The notes under the pieces: model-generated
Database searches by the model: none
Told to the model about the DNA's origin: nothing
The model's input: the letters and a program-made list of their open reading frames with translations, nothing else
Shown: piece after piece, positions 35,241 to 44,630 of the stretch
Numbering within the stretch: the stretch's first letter is position 1
How the letters are laid out: every line of letters starts with the position of its first letter
Position numbers and translations under genes: made by a program
Source: Cytophagaceae bacterium
GTDB lineage: Bacteria; Bacteroidota; Bacteroidia; Cytophagales; UBA9547
DNA: 64,000 bases
Direction of reading: 5' to 3'
Assembly: GCA_027488865.1 (NCBI GenBank)
Contig: JAIYAU010000034.1
Span: 124,001-188,000 of the forward strand

Positions 35241-36134
35241 TTATTTATTTAAAGCTTCAGCTCCACCAACAATCTCCAAAATTTCTTTTGTTATTGCAGC
35301 TTGTCTAGTACGGTTATAAGTTAATTTTAACGCTTTTAACATTTCTCCGGCATTTTCAGTAGCCTTTTCCATGGCTGTCATTCTTGCGCCTTGTTCCGAG
35401 GCATTCGACTCCAGTAAATAACTATAAAACTTCACCTTAAGTGACTTTGGAATCAATTCATCCAAAATCTCATTTTTACTTGGCTCAAAAAGGTAGTCAT
35501 TAACGGTCTTCTTAGTTAGAAGCTTTGAGGAAGTAAGAATAGAAGTCAAAGGCAAAAATTGCTCCACTTTCACTATTTGGGTAGCTACATTTTTAAATTC
35601 ATTGTAAACTACATCCACAACATCTACGTCGCCTTTTCTAAAAGACTCCATAATATACTCCGCAGCAACTTTTACATTTTCAAAGTTTAAGGTAGTAAAA
35701 AGTGTTGCATACTTTGCATCAACTTTCACCTCTCTTTTCTGCATAAACTCAGTTCCCTTTTTGCCAATTGTAATTAGCTGCAGCGTACCGCCTGATTTCT
35801 GAGTAGAATATTTTTCATTGATGGTAGCCGTTACAGCTTTAATAACATTGCTATTAAAACCACCACATAAACCTCTGTCAGAAGTAATTACTACAACCCA
35901 AACCTTTTTTGCATCTCTGTTTACAGAGTATTGTTTAATAACCTCTGAATCAGTATCAGAAGAATTAAGGTTATTAATAATTTCAGATAATTTTTGAGAA
36001 TAAGGTCTCAACTGCATAATACCATCTTGGGCACGACGTAACTTTGCAGCCGCAACCATTTTCATGGCTTTGGTAATCTGCTGGGTCGAACCAACAGATT
36101 TAATTCTATTTCGTACTTCTTTTAATCCAGACAT
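35241..36134 (-). CDS. atpG: F0F1 ATP synthase subunit gamma
   Basis: This 297-residue central rotor-shaft subunit couples proton flow to catalysis. The N-terminal helix LKEVRNRIKSVGSTQQITKAMKMVAAAKLRRAQ, the Rossmann-like middle (VITSDRGLCGGFNSNVIK) and the C-terminal helix (LTYNRTRQAAITKEILEIVGGAEAL) are all diagnostic. It is last in the operon. The beta and epsilon subunits (atpD, atpC) are not here, as is common in Bacteroidetes. Confidence 0.97.
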   Translation of the reverse strand: MSGLKEVRNRIKSVGSTQQITKAMKMVAAAKLRRAQDGIMQLRPYSQKLSEIINNLNSSDTDSEVIKQYSVNRDAKKVWVVVITSDRGLCGGFNSNVIKAVTATINEKYSTQKSGGTLQLITIGKKGTEFMQKREVKVDAKYATLFTTLNFENVKVAAEYIMESFRKGDVDVVDVVYNEFKNVATQIVKVEQFLPLTSILTSSKLLTKKTVNDYLFEPSKNEILDELIPKSLKVKFYSYLLESNASEQGARMTAMEKATENAGEMLKALKLTYNRTRQAAITKEILEIVGGAEALNK

Positions 36135-36186
36135 GAAATATGAGTCATATTAGGAGAGGCATAAAACAACCCCTCCTTCTTAAAAT

Positions 36187-37764
36187 CTATTTAAACGATT
36201 TGGCTAATTCTTTAGCCACTGACTTAAGTACTTCGGTTACGCTATCGTCAATCTTTCCAGAACGAATGGCATCCAAAGTAGCGCTGTGATTTACCTCTAA
36301 AAATTTAGTAAACTCCGCTTCAAAAGCTCTAACCTTATTAACTGCAACATCATCAATTAAACCAGTTGTAGACACATAAATTATAGCAACTTGTTTTTCA
36401 ACTGGTACAGGTGAAAACTGCGCCTGTTTTAAGATTTCCAAGTTACGTTTACCCCTTTCAATCGTTAATTTGGTAGCAGCATCTAAATCAGAACCAAATT
36501 TTGAAAAGGCCTCAAGTTCCCTAAACTGTGCTTGATCCAGTTTTAAAGTTCCTGCAACTTTTTTCATAGATTTGATTTGGGCATTACCACCTACACGAGA
36601 TACAGAGATACCTACGTTGATAGCTGGTCTAATACCAGAGTTAAACAAATTCGACTCCAAAAATATTTGTCCGTCGGTAATTGAAATAACGTTAGTAGGA
36701 ATATAAGCAGATACGTCACCTGCTTGTGTTTCTATAATGGGCAACGCTGTTAATGAACCACCACCTTTTACCAAATGCCTAATAGAATCAGGCAAGTCAT
36801 TCATTTGTTGAGCGATAGCGTCAGTATTATTAACCTTCGCAGCTCTTTCTAACAACCTACTATGCAAATAGAACACATCACCAGGGTAAGCTTCACGTCC
36901 TGGAGGACGACGAAGTAATAGTGACACTTCGCGGTACGCAACAGCTTGTTTTGAAAGGTCATCATAAATTACCAATGCTGGGCGGCCGGTATCCCTAAAG
37001 AACTCGCCAATTGCAGCACCTGTAAACGGTGCATAAAATTGTAAAGGAGCTGGAACTGCAGCTGTAGCAGCCACAATAACTGTATATTGTAAAGCTCCAC
37101 CTTTTTCTAAAGTACTTACTATTTGTGCAACTGTAGATGCCTTTTGGCCAATAGCTACATAGATACACAACACAGGTTTTCCTTGGTCAAAATATTGCTT
37201 TTGATTTAAAATCGTATCAATAGCTACAGTTGTTTTACCAGTTTGACGGTCACCAATGATTAACTCACGTTGACCACGTCCAATAGGAATCATAGCGTCA
37301 ATAGCCTTAATACCAGTCTGTAACGGTTCAGTTACTGGTTGGCGATAAATTACACCAGGTGCCTTACGTTCTAGTGGCATGGCATATACATCTCCTGTTA
37401 CTGGCCCTTTACCATCAATAGGATTTCCTAGGGTATCAACTACACGACCTAATAACCCGTCACCAACATTCACAGATGCAATTTGACCGGTGCGTTTAAC
37501 AATGTCCCCCTCTTTTATTTCACTCGAGTCACCAAGTAAAACGGCTCCTACGTTATCTTCTTCTAAGTTAAGAACGAGTGCTTTAAGACCATTCTCAAAT
37601 ACCAAAAGTTCACCGGATTGAGCTTTAGTAAGGCCATAAATACGTGCAACACCGTCACCAACTTGTAATACTGTACCAATTTCTTCGAGCTCGGCTTGAG
37701 ACTTGAAGCTAGAAAGCTGCTCTCTTAAAATTGCAGAAATCTCATCGGGTCTAACATCAACCAT
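36187..37764 (-). CDS. atpA: F0F1 ATP synthase subunit alpha
   Basis: This 525-residue non-catalytic nucleotide-binding subunit has Walker A GDRQTGKT at 171-178, the signature [14 protein letters not shown], and the [45 protein letters not shown] region spanning motif B. It alternates with beta in the F1 hexamer. It sits between atpH and atpG with gaps of 35-52 bp. Confidence 0.98.
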   Translation of the reverse strand: MVDVRPDEISAILREQLSSFKSQAELEEIGTVLQVGDGVARIYGLTKAQSGELLVFENGLKALVLNLEEDNVGAVLLGDSSEIKEGDIVKRTGQIASVNVGDGLLGRVVDTLGNPIDGKGPVTGDVYAMPLERKAPGVIYRQPVTEPLQTGIKAIDAMIPIGRGQRELIIGDRQTGKTTVAIDTILNQKQYFDQGKPVLCIYVAIGQKASTVAQIVSTLEKGGALQYTVIVAATAAVPAPLQFYAPFTGAAIGEFFRDTGRPALVIYDDLSKQAVAYREVSLLLRRPPGREAYPGDVFYLHSRLLERAAKVNNTDAIAQQMNDLPDSIRHLVKGGGSLTALPIIETQAGDVSAYIPTNVISITDGQIFLESNLFNSGIRPAINVGISVSRVGGNAQIKSMKKVAGTLKLDQAQFRELEAFSKFGSDLDAATKLTIERGKRNLEILKQAQFSPVPVEKQVAIIYVSTTGLIDDVAVNKVRAFEAEFTKFLEVNHSATLDAIRSGKIDDSVTEVLKSVAKELAKSFK

Positions 37765-37799
37765 CTTTTCTTTGTTTTAATTTTTAAGGCCTATGCTTA

Positions 37800-38357
37800 T
37801 TAGAACTTAGGCTCGTATGGATTATCCTTAAACTTTGTTTTTAATCTTTGCAGCATAGTTTTAATGGACTCGTCAATTTGAAGATCTCCAACTCTAAGAA
37901 TATATCCACCAATAATTCTTGGGTCTATCTTAGTTACTATTTGCACGTCTTTGCCAGTGTTCTTTCTTACCACTTGAGCAAAATCTTCATATAAGTTAGA
38001 TGTAAGTGGGCTTGCTGTGTATACAGTAGCCATTTCAATATTAAACATCTTATTATATTGAGCCAAAAATTCTTTGGCTATAGAAAACAAAATATTTTCT
38101 CTGCCTTTTCTAGAAGTTATTTCAATAATTGACATGGTTAGACCATTGACTTTACCTTGAAATACTGCTTTTAATATCGCTAACTTTCTATCATGACTTA
38201 TGATAGGGCTACGAAGGGCATCAGCAAAGGCCTTATTGTTTTCACAAACATGTACCAAAAGTTTCATGTCCTCTTTTACAGTATCAAGAAGACCCTTTTC
38301 CTTTGATAAGTCCACTAGTGACTTGGCATATCGTGAAGCTACTCTAAATTCTGACAT
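37800..38357 (-). CDS. atpH: F0F1 ATP synthase subunit delta
   Basis: This 185-residue peripheral-stalk subunit joins the F1 head to the b-subunit. The family pattern is visible: VASRYAKSLVDLSKEK at the N-terminus, and the C-terminal RVGDLQIDESIKTMLQRLKTKF. Position between atpF and atpA confirms the call. Confidence 0.94.
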   Translation of the reverse strand: MSEFRVASRYAKSLVDLSKEKGLLDTVKEDMKLLVHVCENNKAFADALRSPIISHDRKLAILKAVFQGKVNGLTMSIIEITSRKGRENILFSIAKEFLAQYNKMFNIEMATVYTASPLTSNLYEDFAQVVRKNTGKDVQIVTKIDPRIIGGYILRVGDLQIDESIKTMLQRLKTKFKDNPYEPKF

Positions 38358-38389
38358 AAAATTGGCTTAATTAAATTCAAGAAGAATTA

Positions 38390-38890
38390 TTAGTTCATCT
38401 TGGCTTCGTTAATATATTCTTGCACCAACTGCGTTTGTGAGCCATCGTTGTTAAGCGATCTTCTCACAAGCATTTCAGCTATTTCAACGGAAAGAACAGC
38501 TGCATGATTTTTAACTTCTAATATTGCGGCGTGTTTTTCATTATTAATAATAACCTTAGCGCTTTCTATTAAGCGATTAGATTCTTGAGTAGCTTTTTCC
38601 TTTGCTTCAGCTACTAGATTATTTGCTACAGCTTGTGCTTCACGTACAATTTTTTCACGTTCTTGGCGAGCTACTTCTAGCATCTTTTCGTTTTCAGCTT
38701 GTAAATTGGCAATGTCAGCTTTGGCTTTATCTGCTGCGTTTAATGCATCAGCGATTGTATTTTCTCTTTCTTTAATAGAGCCCATGATAGGTTTCCAAGC
38801 AAATTTTGCTAAAATTAGCAAAACTGCCAAAAAGGTTATTGAGTTCCAAAAAAGCAAACCAAGCCCTTGACTTACAAATTCTTGTATCAT
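38390..38890 (-). CDS. atpF: F0F1 ATP synthase subunit b
   Basis: This 166-residue peripheral stalk has one N-terminal TM helix (QGLGLLFWNSITFLAVLLILAKFAW) followed by a long charged coiled coil (GSIKERENTIADALNAADKAKADIANLQAENEKM). It links F0 to delta/F1. It sits between atpE and atpH. Confidence 0.95.
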   Translation of the reverse strand: MIQEFVSQGLGLLFWNSITFLAVLLILAKFAWKPIMGSIKERENTIADALNAADKAKADIANLQAENEKMLEVARQEREKIVREAQAVANNLVAEAKEKATQESNRLIESAKVIINNEKHAAILEVKNHAAVLSVEIAEMLVRRSLNNDGSQTQLVQEYINEAKMN

Positions 38891-38957
38891 AATTATAAAA
38901 TTAAAGATTCAAAATTAATAAAGTTCCGACCCTATCCGAGTCAGAACTTTAAGTGTC

Positions 38958-39206
38958 TTAATTACCTCCAATAAGGAAACAAACTGCGATAGCGAATAGC
39001 GCAGCACCCTCAACGAAAGCGGCAATGATCAACATGGCAGTTTGGATTTTTCCAGCCATCTCAGGTTGACGAGCCATTGATTCCATTGCTTTGCCACCGA
39101 TAGAACCAATACCAAGGCCTGCACCAATAGCAGCAATACCCGCTCCGATACCTGCACCTAAAGTACCTACACTACCTGCAACTTCTAATAAAATGTTAGA
39201 CAACAT
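38958..39206 (-). CDS. atpE: F0F1 ATP synthase subunit c
   Basis: This 82-residue two-helix hairpin forms the rotor ring. The ion-carrying carboxylate is Glu66 (AAFVEGAALFA), and the polar loop is MARQPEM. The Gln, Ser and Thr residues typical of sodium-type rings are absent around Glu66 and in the first helix (GAGIAAIGAGLGIGSIGGKA), so the ring should carry protons. Confidence 0.97.
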   Translation of the reverse strand: MLSNILLEVAGSVGTLGAGIGAGIAAIGAGLGIGSIGGKAMESMARQPEMAGKIQTAMLIIAAFVEGAALFAIAVCFLIGGN

Positions 39207-39249
39207 ACAACTTTTAAATTAAAGTGAATAAACGTAAAATTAAGATTTA

Positions 39250-40269
39250 TTAATGGTGTTCCTCATGATGTTCTTCAACCGCGGTGCCTATAAACAAGGC
39301 GGCCAACATTGTAAAGATAAATGCTTGTAGAAAAGCTACAAACAACTCCATGAAGGTCATTAAAGTAGCGAATATTGCAACTGGCACTGCTACTGCAAAA
39401 CTATTAAATACAAAGATAAAACTAAACAAACTCAATATAATGATATGACCAGCTGTAATGTTTGCAAACAAACGTATTGTTAGTGCAAATGGCTTAGTAA
39501 AAATACCTAACATCTCGATTGGAACTATCATTGGATATAACCACAATGGTACACCCGGAGGCATAAATATGTGTTTCCAATATGTTGCTTTTCCCGAAAA
39601 ATTAACCACTACAGCAGTTATAAGGGCTAGTATAATTGTAAAATAAACACTTCCTGAGGCATTGGCACCTGTAGGAATAAGACCTAACATATTATTAAAT
39701 AGAATAAAGAAAAAGATCGTTAATAAGAAGGGCATATATTTGGCATAGTTATGACCCAAATTAGGTATAGCTACTTCGTCTCTTAAATAAACAATCACAG
39801 GCTCAAAAAATGATTGAATCCCTTTTGGGGCTTTACCACGGTTAGCTTTATAACCAGCTTTCACTGAAAACATTACTATTAACAATAAAATCACCGCAAG
39901 AAACATGGAGGCGACATTTTTAGTAATTGAAAAATCATAAACCACTTTACCGGTGGAACTAATTTTTTCATGATCTAATACATAAGAACCATAGGTTTTA
40001 GGCCCGTGATGGCCTCCAACAAAATTGGATGATAAGAATATTTCTAATTGCCCATCACTAATTAAGATAATAGGAAGTGGTATTGCGTACGATTCGCCTC
40101 CTAGGTCAAACACATGCCACTCATGTGAATCTCCAATGTGATGACGTATCATGGAGCTAGCATCGAATTTCTCTTCGTGTGAATTTGCAGATTCATGTTC
40201 AGAAGAAGCGTAAGTCCCTGATAATGAAAATATAAAAATCGAAATAAATATATAAATTATTCTAATCAC
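39250..40269 (-). CDS. atpB: F0F1 ATP synthase subunit a
   Basis: This 339-residue stator channel subunit has the essential Arg266 (FALTIRLFANITAGH) and the conserved GLIPTGANASGS segment. A long N-terminal extension holds a signal-peptide-like hydrophobic stretch (~1-20, ending GTYA) and a His/Glu-rich segment (SEHESANSHEEKF, HHIGDSHEWH); a second His/Glu tail ends the protein (VEEHHEEHH). Such extensions are usual for Bacteroidetes AtpB. The start is GTG at 40269. Confidence 0.95.
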   Translation of the reverse strand: MIRIIYIFISIFIFSLSGTYASSEHESANSHEEKFDASSMIRHHIGDSHEWHVFDLGGESYAIPLPIILISDGQLEIFLSSNFVGGHHGPKTYGSYVLDHEKISSTGKVVYDFSITKNVASMFLAVILLLIVMFSVKAGYKANRGKAPKGIQSFFEPVIVYLRDEVAIPNLGHNYAKYMPFLLTIFFFILFNNMLGLIPTGANASGSVYFTIILALITAVVVNFSGKATYWKHIFMPPGVPLWLYPMIVPIEMLGIFTKPFALTIRLFANITAGHIIILSLFSFIFVFNSFAVAVPVAIFATLMTFMELFVAFLQAFIFTMLAALFIGTAVEEHHEEHH

Positions 40270-40313
40270 CGTACTAACTCTTTTAATTAAATATTCTCAG
40301 AACCCTAGGGTTT

Positions 40314-40697
40314 CTAAATTTGAGCGCGCAAGTTAGCTAATAACATTTTAATTTCAAATGCGGTATATGTTAAATAAATGGCAAAAAGATTAAAAATAAA
40401 TGAGATTTTATTAACTTCTATTATATTGATATACAGAATTATAATAATCGCAGAAAAAATTATCTTTAAACCTTTTGCGATAAAAAACTTATTGATGTAA
40501 TCTAAACCATCTTGACTGGGATTCTTATTAAGTAGCATAAAACTCGCTACGGTAATTGCCAAAAACAGATATTGAAGATAATAAAAATAGGTGTTTATAT
40601 AAGTGGGCTTGTAAACATTGATTGTAAATGCGATAGCCGAGATGATTAAAGAAAATATTATGGATGAAAATATAAATTTTGTACTACTTGCCTTCAT
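40314..40697 (-). CDS. small four-TM membrane protein in the ATP synthase operon
   Basis: This 127-residue hydrophobic protein has about four TM helices (FIFSSIIFSLIISAIAFTI, YLFLAITVASFMLL, GLKIIFSAIIIILYIN, ISFIFNLFAIYLTYTAF). It holds the place where AtpI is usually found and overlaps the AtpZ-like gene by 14 bases, so the two are coupled. The sequence is not a clear AtpI match. A role in c-ring assembly or Mg2+ handling is inference from position. Confidence 0.7.
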   Translation of the reverse strand: MKASSTKFIFSSIIFSLIISAIAFTINVYKPTYINTYFYYLQYLFLAITVASFMLLNKNPSQDGLDYINKFFIAKGLKIIFSAIIIILYINIIEVNKISFIFNLFAIYLTYTAFEIKMLLANLRAQI

Positions 40698-40902
40698 TAT
40701 CCTTGTTTATCTGCCTAATTAAATTAATTATTGACCCAACAACACCAAACAACATTCCTGCTAAAGTCATATAGGGCTGTTTGGTTTTGAGATAATCATC
40801 CAGCTTGCTTCCAAGCCATGCAAAAACTATTATTGTTAACAACATTTGCACCCCTATTCCAGTGTACTTGCCAATGGCGGATTTTTGATTATCGTTTTTC
40901 AT
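40684..40902 (-). CDS. AtpZ/AtpI family protein
   Basis: This 72-residue protein has two TM helices (VQMLLTIIVFAWLGSKLDDYL and MTLAGMLFGVVGSIINLIRQI). The GSKLDDYL...GMLFGVVGSIINL pattern is the AtpZ/AtpI signature. These proteins accompany ATP synthase operons and are thought to help assembly or Mg2+ transport. It is the first gene of the run, and its start codon is only ~10 bp from the gldJ terminator. Confidence 0.85.
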   Translation of the reverse strand: MKNDNQKSAIGKYTGIGVQMLLTIIVFAWLGSKLDDYLKTKQPYMTLAGMLFGVVGSIINLIRQINKDNEGK

Positions 40903-40911
40903 GATTCATAA

Positions 40912-40938
40912 AAAAAGGCTCTTGTTAAAGAGCCTTTT
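40912..40938 (-). terminator. gldJ terminator, directly before the ATP synthase operon
   Basis: AAAAGGCTCTT (40913-40923), loop GTTA, AAGAGCCTTTT (40928-40938), with T-rich sequence following on the minus strand. It is an 11-bp near-perfect hairpin, only ~10 bp before the first ATP synthase operon start codon. Confidence 0.85.
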
Positions 40939-40959
40939 CACTAAGGTTATGAAAATATT

Positions 40960-42153
40960 TTAATAATTGGTACCTGCACGAATCATTGCGCAACGGAAAC
41001 CAATAGTAGCAGTACAAGAATCTTCTTCTAAGAATCTACGTGTACCTGGAGACAACCAATAGGCAACGTCTTTCCAAGAACCACCTTTGTAAACCCTTAC
41101 ATGGTCATCAATTAAAGTTTGGAAACCTTTTTTATCGTAACCTTTAGCTTCATCCAAGAAACCATCTCTTCTTAATGGATTCAAGTCATCAAAATCACGG
41201 AACGAAAGTGGACGATAAACATCATAAACCCATTCGTTTACGTTACCAGCCATATTGTAAAGACCAAAATCGTTAGGAGGGAAAGAATAGATATAATCAG
41301 TGATCATAGCACCATCGTTCAATTTACCAGCTATACCGGCATAATCACCACGACCTCTTTTGAAATTTCCTAAGAAAAAGCCCATTTGATTTCCGTATGG
41401 ATTACGAAGTGCGTGACCATCCCAAGGATAAAGTCTTTTTTGAGTTTGATTTTCATCTAACCATTGTGTACCTATTAATGCATATGCTGCATATTCCCAC
41501 TCAGACTCCGAAGGTAATCTGTAGTTTGGAAGAACTGCGCCAGATTCCAAAGGAATACGACCACCATCTTCAGGGATTTGAATTCCAGCATCTTCAGCAA
41601 GTTTTTTATTAACTACTGATGTTCTCCAATCAGAGTAGCTTACGGCTTGTTTCCAAGAAATACCTACAACTGGGAAAAAGCGAAAACCTGGATATCTTAA
41701 ATAGTGGTCTACGTAAGGGTCGTTATAAGCTAACTCACTTGCCCAAACAGTTGTATCAGGCATTGAAGCTTTGAATGCCTCTTCTGAAGAGTCACGCTGC
41801 ACAGCAAACATATACTCTAACCAGTGAATGTTAGCAATTTCAGTTTCATCCATATAGAAAGAAGCTACTGTAACTGTTCTTTCAACGTTATCGTGGGTAT
41901 TAAGAAGATCCTCTTCAAAAGAACCTAAAACGGTTCTACCACCTTCGATAAATACCAAGTTAGGACCATCTGGTTGGCCAGAAAAGTCAGCTACTTGAAA
42001 ACCGCCTTCTTCATTATAAGGCATACCCGTTACTGTACTTACGCTACCAGCATCTGTACTTGTTGGGTTTTTGGATTTTGAACACGCTGAGATTATCAGC
42101 ACGCCGACCATAATATATGGTAAACTGTTTAACACTCTGAATAACTTAGTCAT
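40960..42153 (-). CDS. gldJ: gliding motility lipoprotein GldJ-like (sulfatase-modifying-factor fold)
   Basis: This 397-residue lipoprotein (Cys24 in IISACSKS) has a formylglycine-generating-enzyme-like (SUMF1) fold, without the catalytic Cys pair expected of true FGE. GldJ-specific stretches are FIEGGRTVLGS, RTVTVASFYMDETEIANIHWLEYMFA, NYRLPSESEWEYAA, NFKRGRGDYAGIAG, YNMAGNVNEWVYDVYRPLSF and VYKGGSWKDVAYWLSPGTRRF. GldJ is needed for gliding and T9SS function in Flavobacterium. This protein is shorter than Flavobacterium GldJ as I remember it. No porU or porV gene is adjacent. GldK, a paralog, is the alternative. Confidence 0.8.
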   Translation of the reverse strand: MTKLFRVLNSLPYIMVGVLIISACSKSKNPTSTDAGSVSTVTGMPYNEEGGFQVADFSGQPDGPNLVFIEGGRTVLGSFEEDLLNTHDNVERTVTVASFYMDETEIANIHWLEYMFAVQRDSSEEAFKASMPDTTVWASELAYNDPYVDHYLRYPGFRFFPVVGISWKQAVSYSDWRTSVVNKKLAEDAGIQIPEDGGRIPLESGAVLPNYRLPSESEWEYAAYALIGTQWLDENQTQKRLYPWDGHALRNPYGNQMGFFLGNFKRGRGDYAGIAGKLNDGAMITDYIYSFPPNDFGLYNMAGNVNEWVYDVYRPLSFRDFDDLNPLRRDGFLDEAKGYDKKGFQTLIDDHVRVYKGGSWKDVAYWLSPGTRRFLEEDSCTATIGFRCAMIRAGTNY

Positions 42154-42282
42154 AACCTGCTTAGTTTATAGTTTTTATACTATTAGAACGTAAAATTATG
42201 CAATTGCAAGTTTATAATCAACTTTTTTGCAAAAAAAATAATAATGTTTTTAATTAAAATAAAATCTTTTGGAAAAATCAAA

Positions 42283-42312
42283 TAAAAAGGGGGACAATCG
42301 CCCCCTTTTTTA
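42283..42312 (-). terminator. intrinsic terminator of the TonB receptor gene at 42330-44519
   Basis: AAAAAGGGGG (42284-42293), loop ACAATCG, CCCCCTTTTT (42301-42310). On the minus strand it follows the stop at 42330 by about 18 bp. Confidence 0.88.
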
Positions 42313-42329
42313 TCTTTCTCTTTTTACGA

Positions 42330-44519
42330 TTAATAGTCATAATGTACTCCTAACATAACTTGATAACCAATTTTATCAGTCCCAAAACCTTCTCTTGAAT
42401 CGGCATTGAATATGTTACGACCACTAACAAATGTGGTAATTCCTTTTGCTACTTTATACCCTACCGCCAAGTTGACCATGATCTTCTTTTGTATGATTGA
42501 TTCTTTAGGATCTGCTGGAGCTGCAGTGGTAGAACCTACAGGATAAATGAAATTGGTCGTTAACTTATATTCATCAAATGCATAACTACCCAGGTTAACA
42601 TTTAGTTTTTTGTTATGTAAGTAATTGGCGTACAGTCCTCCATATAGCTTTGGTGTGTAGTTTGAGTTATTATTTTCTTTGGTGTTGGTATTTAGCACAG
42701 GATTCGCCGCAGGATCTGAATAATATCTTGTATAGTTTCTTAGTTCCGTCTGTTGCACCGTTACGTTTGGCTTTATTTGAAGCCTATTATCCAATAGATT
42801 CAACTGAAGATATATCGAAGCACCATGTTGTATTGCTTTAAGTGCAAGATTTCGTTGAGCCACATCTATACCTATATTTGTTGGCGCCATTGGATTAGGC
42901 TCATAGTAAAAAGGTTGTGCAACACCAGAATTGAAGTTGCTAAACTCTTGTCTATAGATTGCTATATCCAGTTGGATATTATCTGTTAACTTGTTTCTAA
43001 TACCCGCTTCATACATATCATTTTGTACAAGGTTAAGATTTTTATTACCTCTAAAGTAAAAGTTTATGGGTATAGGTAGAGAAACAGTATCAGTAGCCGC
43101 TATAAAGTTAACAAATACGTCGCCCAAGTATGATCCTTTAAAGGATCTGGCAGCTACAAAACGGAGGATAGTGTTGTCACCAAACTTTTGATTAATAATA
43201 AATTGATAAGAAGGATAAAGTTTGTTAGGATATGTAAATTTATCTAAACGAGATGCCGCAATAAATTTTGTATTTTTTATAACATAATCTACTTTTAAAG
43301 AAGCAGCATAATTGTTTATGGTTGCTTTATTTTTAAATACCCCTCCAAATCCTTTATCAACGGTATATGGCAAATCGTTAACAAATGCACGCTGAAAAGA
43401 AACGGCTGGCCTTATAGAGAGATTTTTAAGAATATTGAGATTATAGTCCGCATAAAAATCGGTGGTTTTGTAACGATATTTAAATCCATCTAAATTTCCT
43501 AACAGCGATTGCAAACCATCTAGATGGGACACTTGTAAATTAACACCGTAGATATCGGCTTTAAAATAAATATTATTGCTTGTATTTTTATTGTTTGTAG
43601 CTGGAGGGCCTACATTGATAGGGGTAAAGTTCTTATTGTCGTTGCGTCCTACAGTTAAAAATAATTTGATTTTTGAAGTAGGGTTGTAGTTTACATAAAA
43701 GTTGCCGCCATATTGACTCAAGGATTTATTACCCAATGGGAAATAACGTCTATTCCTGCGGTCTTTGGAGAAATTATCAAATGAGCCATAGGTTTTAGTT
43801 GAATCACTAAGGTAATCTTCAAAATACCGTTCTCTACTTGTAAAGTTACCAGAAACACCTACATCCAGTTTGTCATTAAATTTGTAACCGATTAAAGCGC
43901 TAGAAACAACAGCTGTTGGAAAACCAGCTTGTACGTTTGCAGAGGCATTAAGTCCCTTTTTAGAAAATTTTCTAGTTATGATGTTAATAACCCCAGAAAC
44001 CGCATTTGGACCAAAAAGAGGGGAGGATGCGCTGTTTACCACCTCGATTCTTTCAATATCTACGATGGCAATTGGTAAATTTGCCCAGTACGTACCACCA
44101 CTTAGGTTATTAAAAACAGGTCTATTGTCAATCATTACCAAAATAGAAGAATTGGTGTATGTATATTGATAAGTTGGAAGACCATCGATTCCACCTCTTA
44201 TAGATACGTCATAAGTACCAGGAGCATGTTCTCTCACAATTAAGCCCGGACATATTTTAAGAGCATCTGGAACAGAGGTGGCAGCCATATTTAAAATTTC
44301 TTGTCGTGTAATTACACAAGAAGATAAAGGAGCCTCAAATGCACTTTCTTCTTTTCTTGAGGCTGATACAATCTTGACATCCATTAAGTCTTCTAAAGAT
44401 AATTCGAGTAATTCATCTGGTTTAACATCATTTGATACCTTTGATGTATCAGATTGACCTAAAACCAAAGAAATGGGCCATAAAATAGCGCATAATAAAA
44501 TCGGGTAGCTTATTTTCAT
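42330..44519 (-). CDS. TonB-dependent outer-membrane receptor
   Basis: This 729-residue receptor has a signal peptide (~1-21), a TonB-box-like LEDLMDVKIVSASRKEE, a plug domain (~60-190: ALKICPGLIVREHAPGTYDVSIRGG, ASSPLFGPNAVSGVINIITRKF) and a large barrel ending VMLGVHYDY. The layout matches the iron-siderophore/vitamin B12-type (CirA/BtuB-like) receptors. There is no adjacent lipoprotein, SusD homolog or regulator, so the ligand cannot be assigned. It has its own terminator, and the leader upstream is AT-rich. Confidence 0.9.
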   Translation of the reverse strand: MKISYPILLCAILWPISLVLGQSDTSKVSNDVKPDELLELSLEDLMDVKIVSASRKEESAFEAPLSSCVITRQEILNMAATSVPDALKICPGLIVREHAPGTYDVSIRGGIDGLPTYQYTYTNSSILVMIDNRPVFNNLSGGTYWANLPIAIVDIERIEVVNSASSPLFGPNAVSGVINIITRKFSKKGLNASANVQAGFPTAVVSSALIGYKFNDKLDVGVSGNFTSRERYFEDYLSDSTKTYGSFDNFSKDRRNRRYFPLGNKSLSQYGGNFYVNYNPTSKIKLFLTVGRNDNKNFTPINVGPPATNNKNTSNNIYFKADIYGVNLQVSHLDGLQSLLGNLDGFKYRYKTTDFYADYNLNILKNLSIRPAVSFQRAFVNDLPYTVDKGFGGVFKNKATINNYAASLKVDYVIKNTKFIAASRLDKFTYPNKLYPSYQFIINQKFGDNTILRFVAARSFKGSYLGDVFVNFIAATDTVSLPIPINFYFRGNKNLNLVQNDMYEAGIRNKLTDNIQLDIAIYRQEFSNFNSGVAQPFYYEPNPMAPTNIGIDVAQRNLALKAIQHGASIYLQLNLLDNRLQIKPNVTVQQTELRNYTRYYSDPAANPVLNTNTKENNNSNYTPKLYGGLYANYLHNKKLNVNLGSYAFDEYKLTTNFIYPVGSTTAAPADPKESIIQKKIMVNLAVGYKVAKGITTFVSGRNIFNADSREGFGTDKIGYQVMLGVHYDY

Positions 44520-44630
44520 TTTGTGAATATTTTAAAAGCGCAGAATTAAATTAACTTAATAAAAATCGGGTATTAAATAATATTTGTAAATATTTTCTTC
44601 TAATCGATTAAAGTTTACGACAATATTAAT

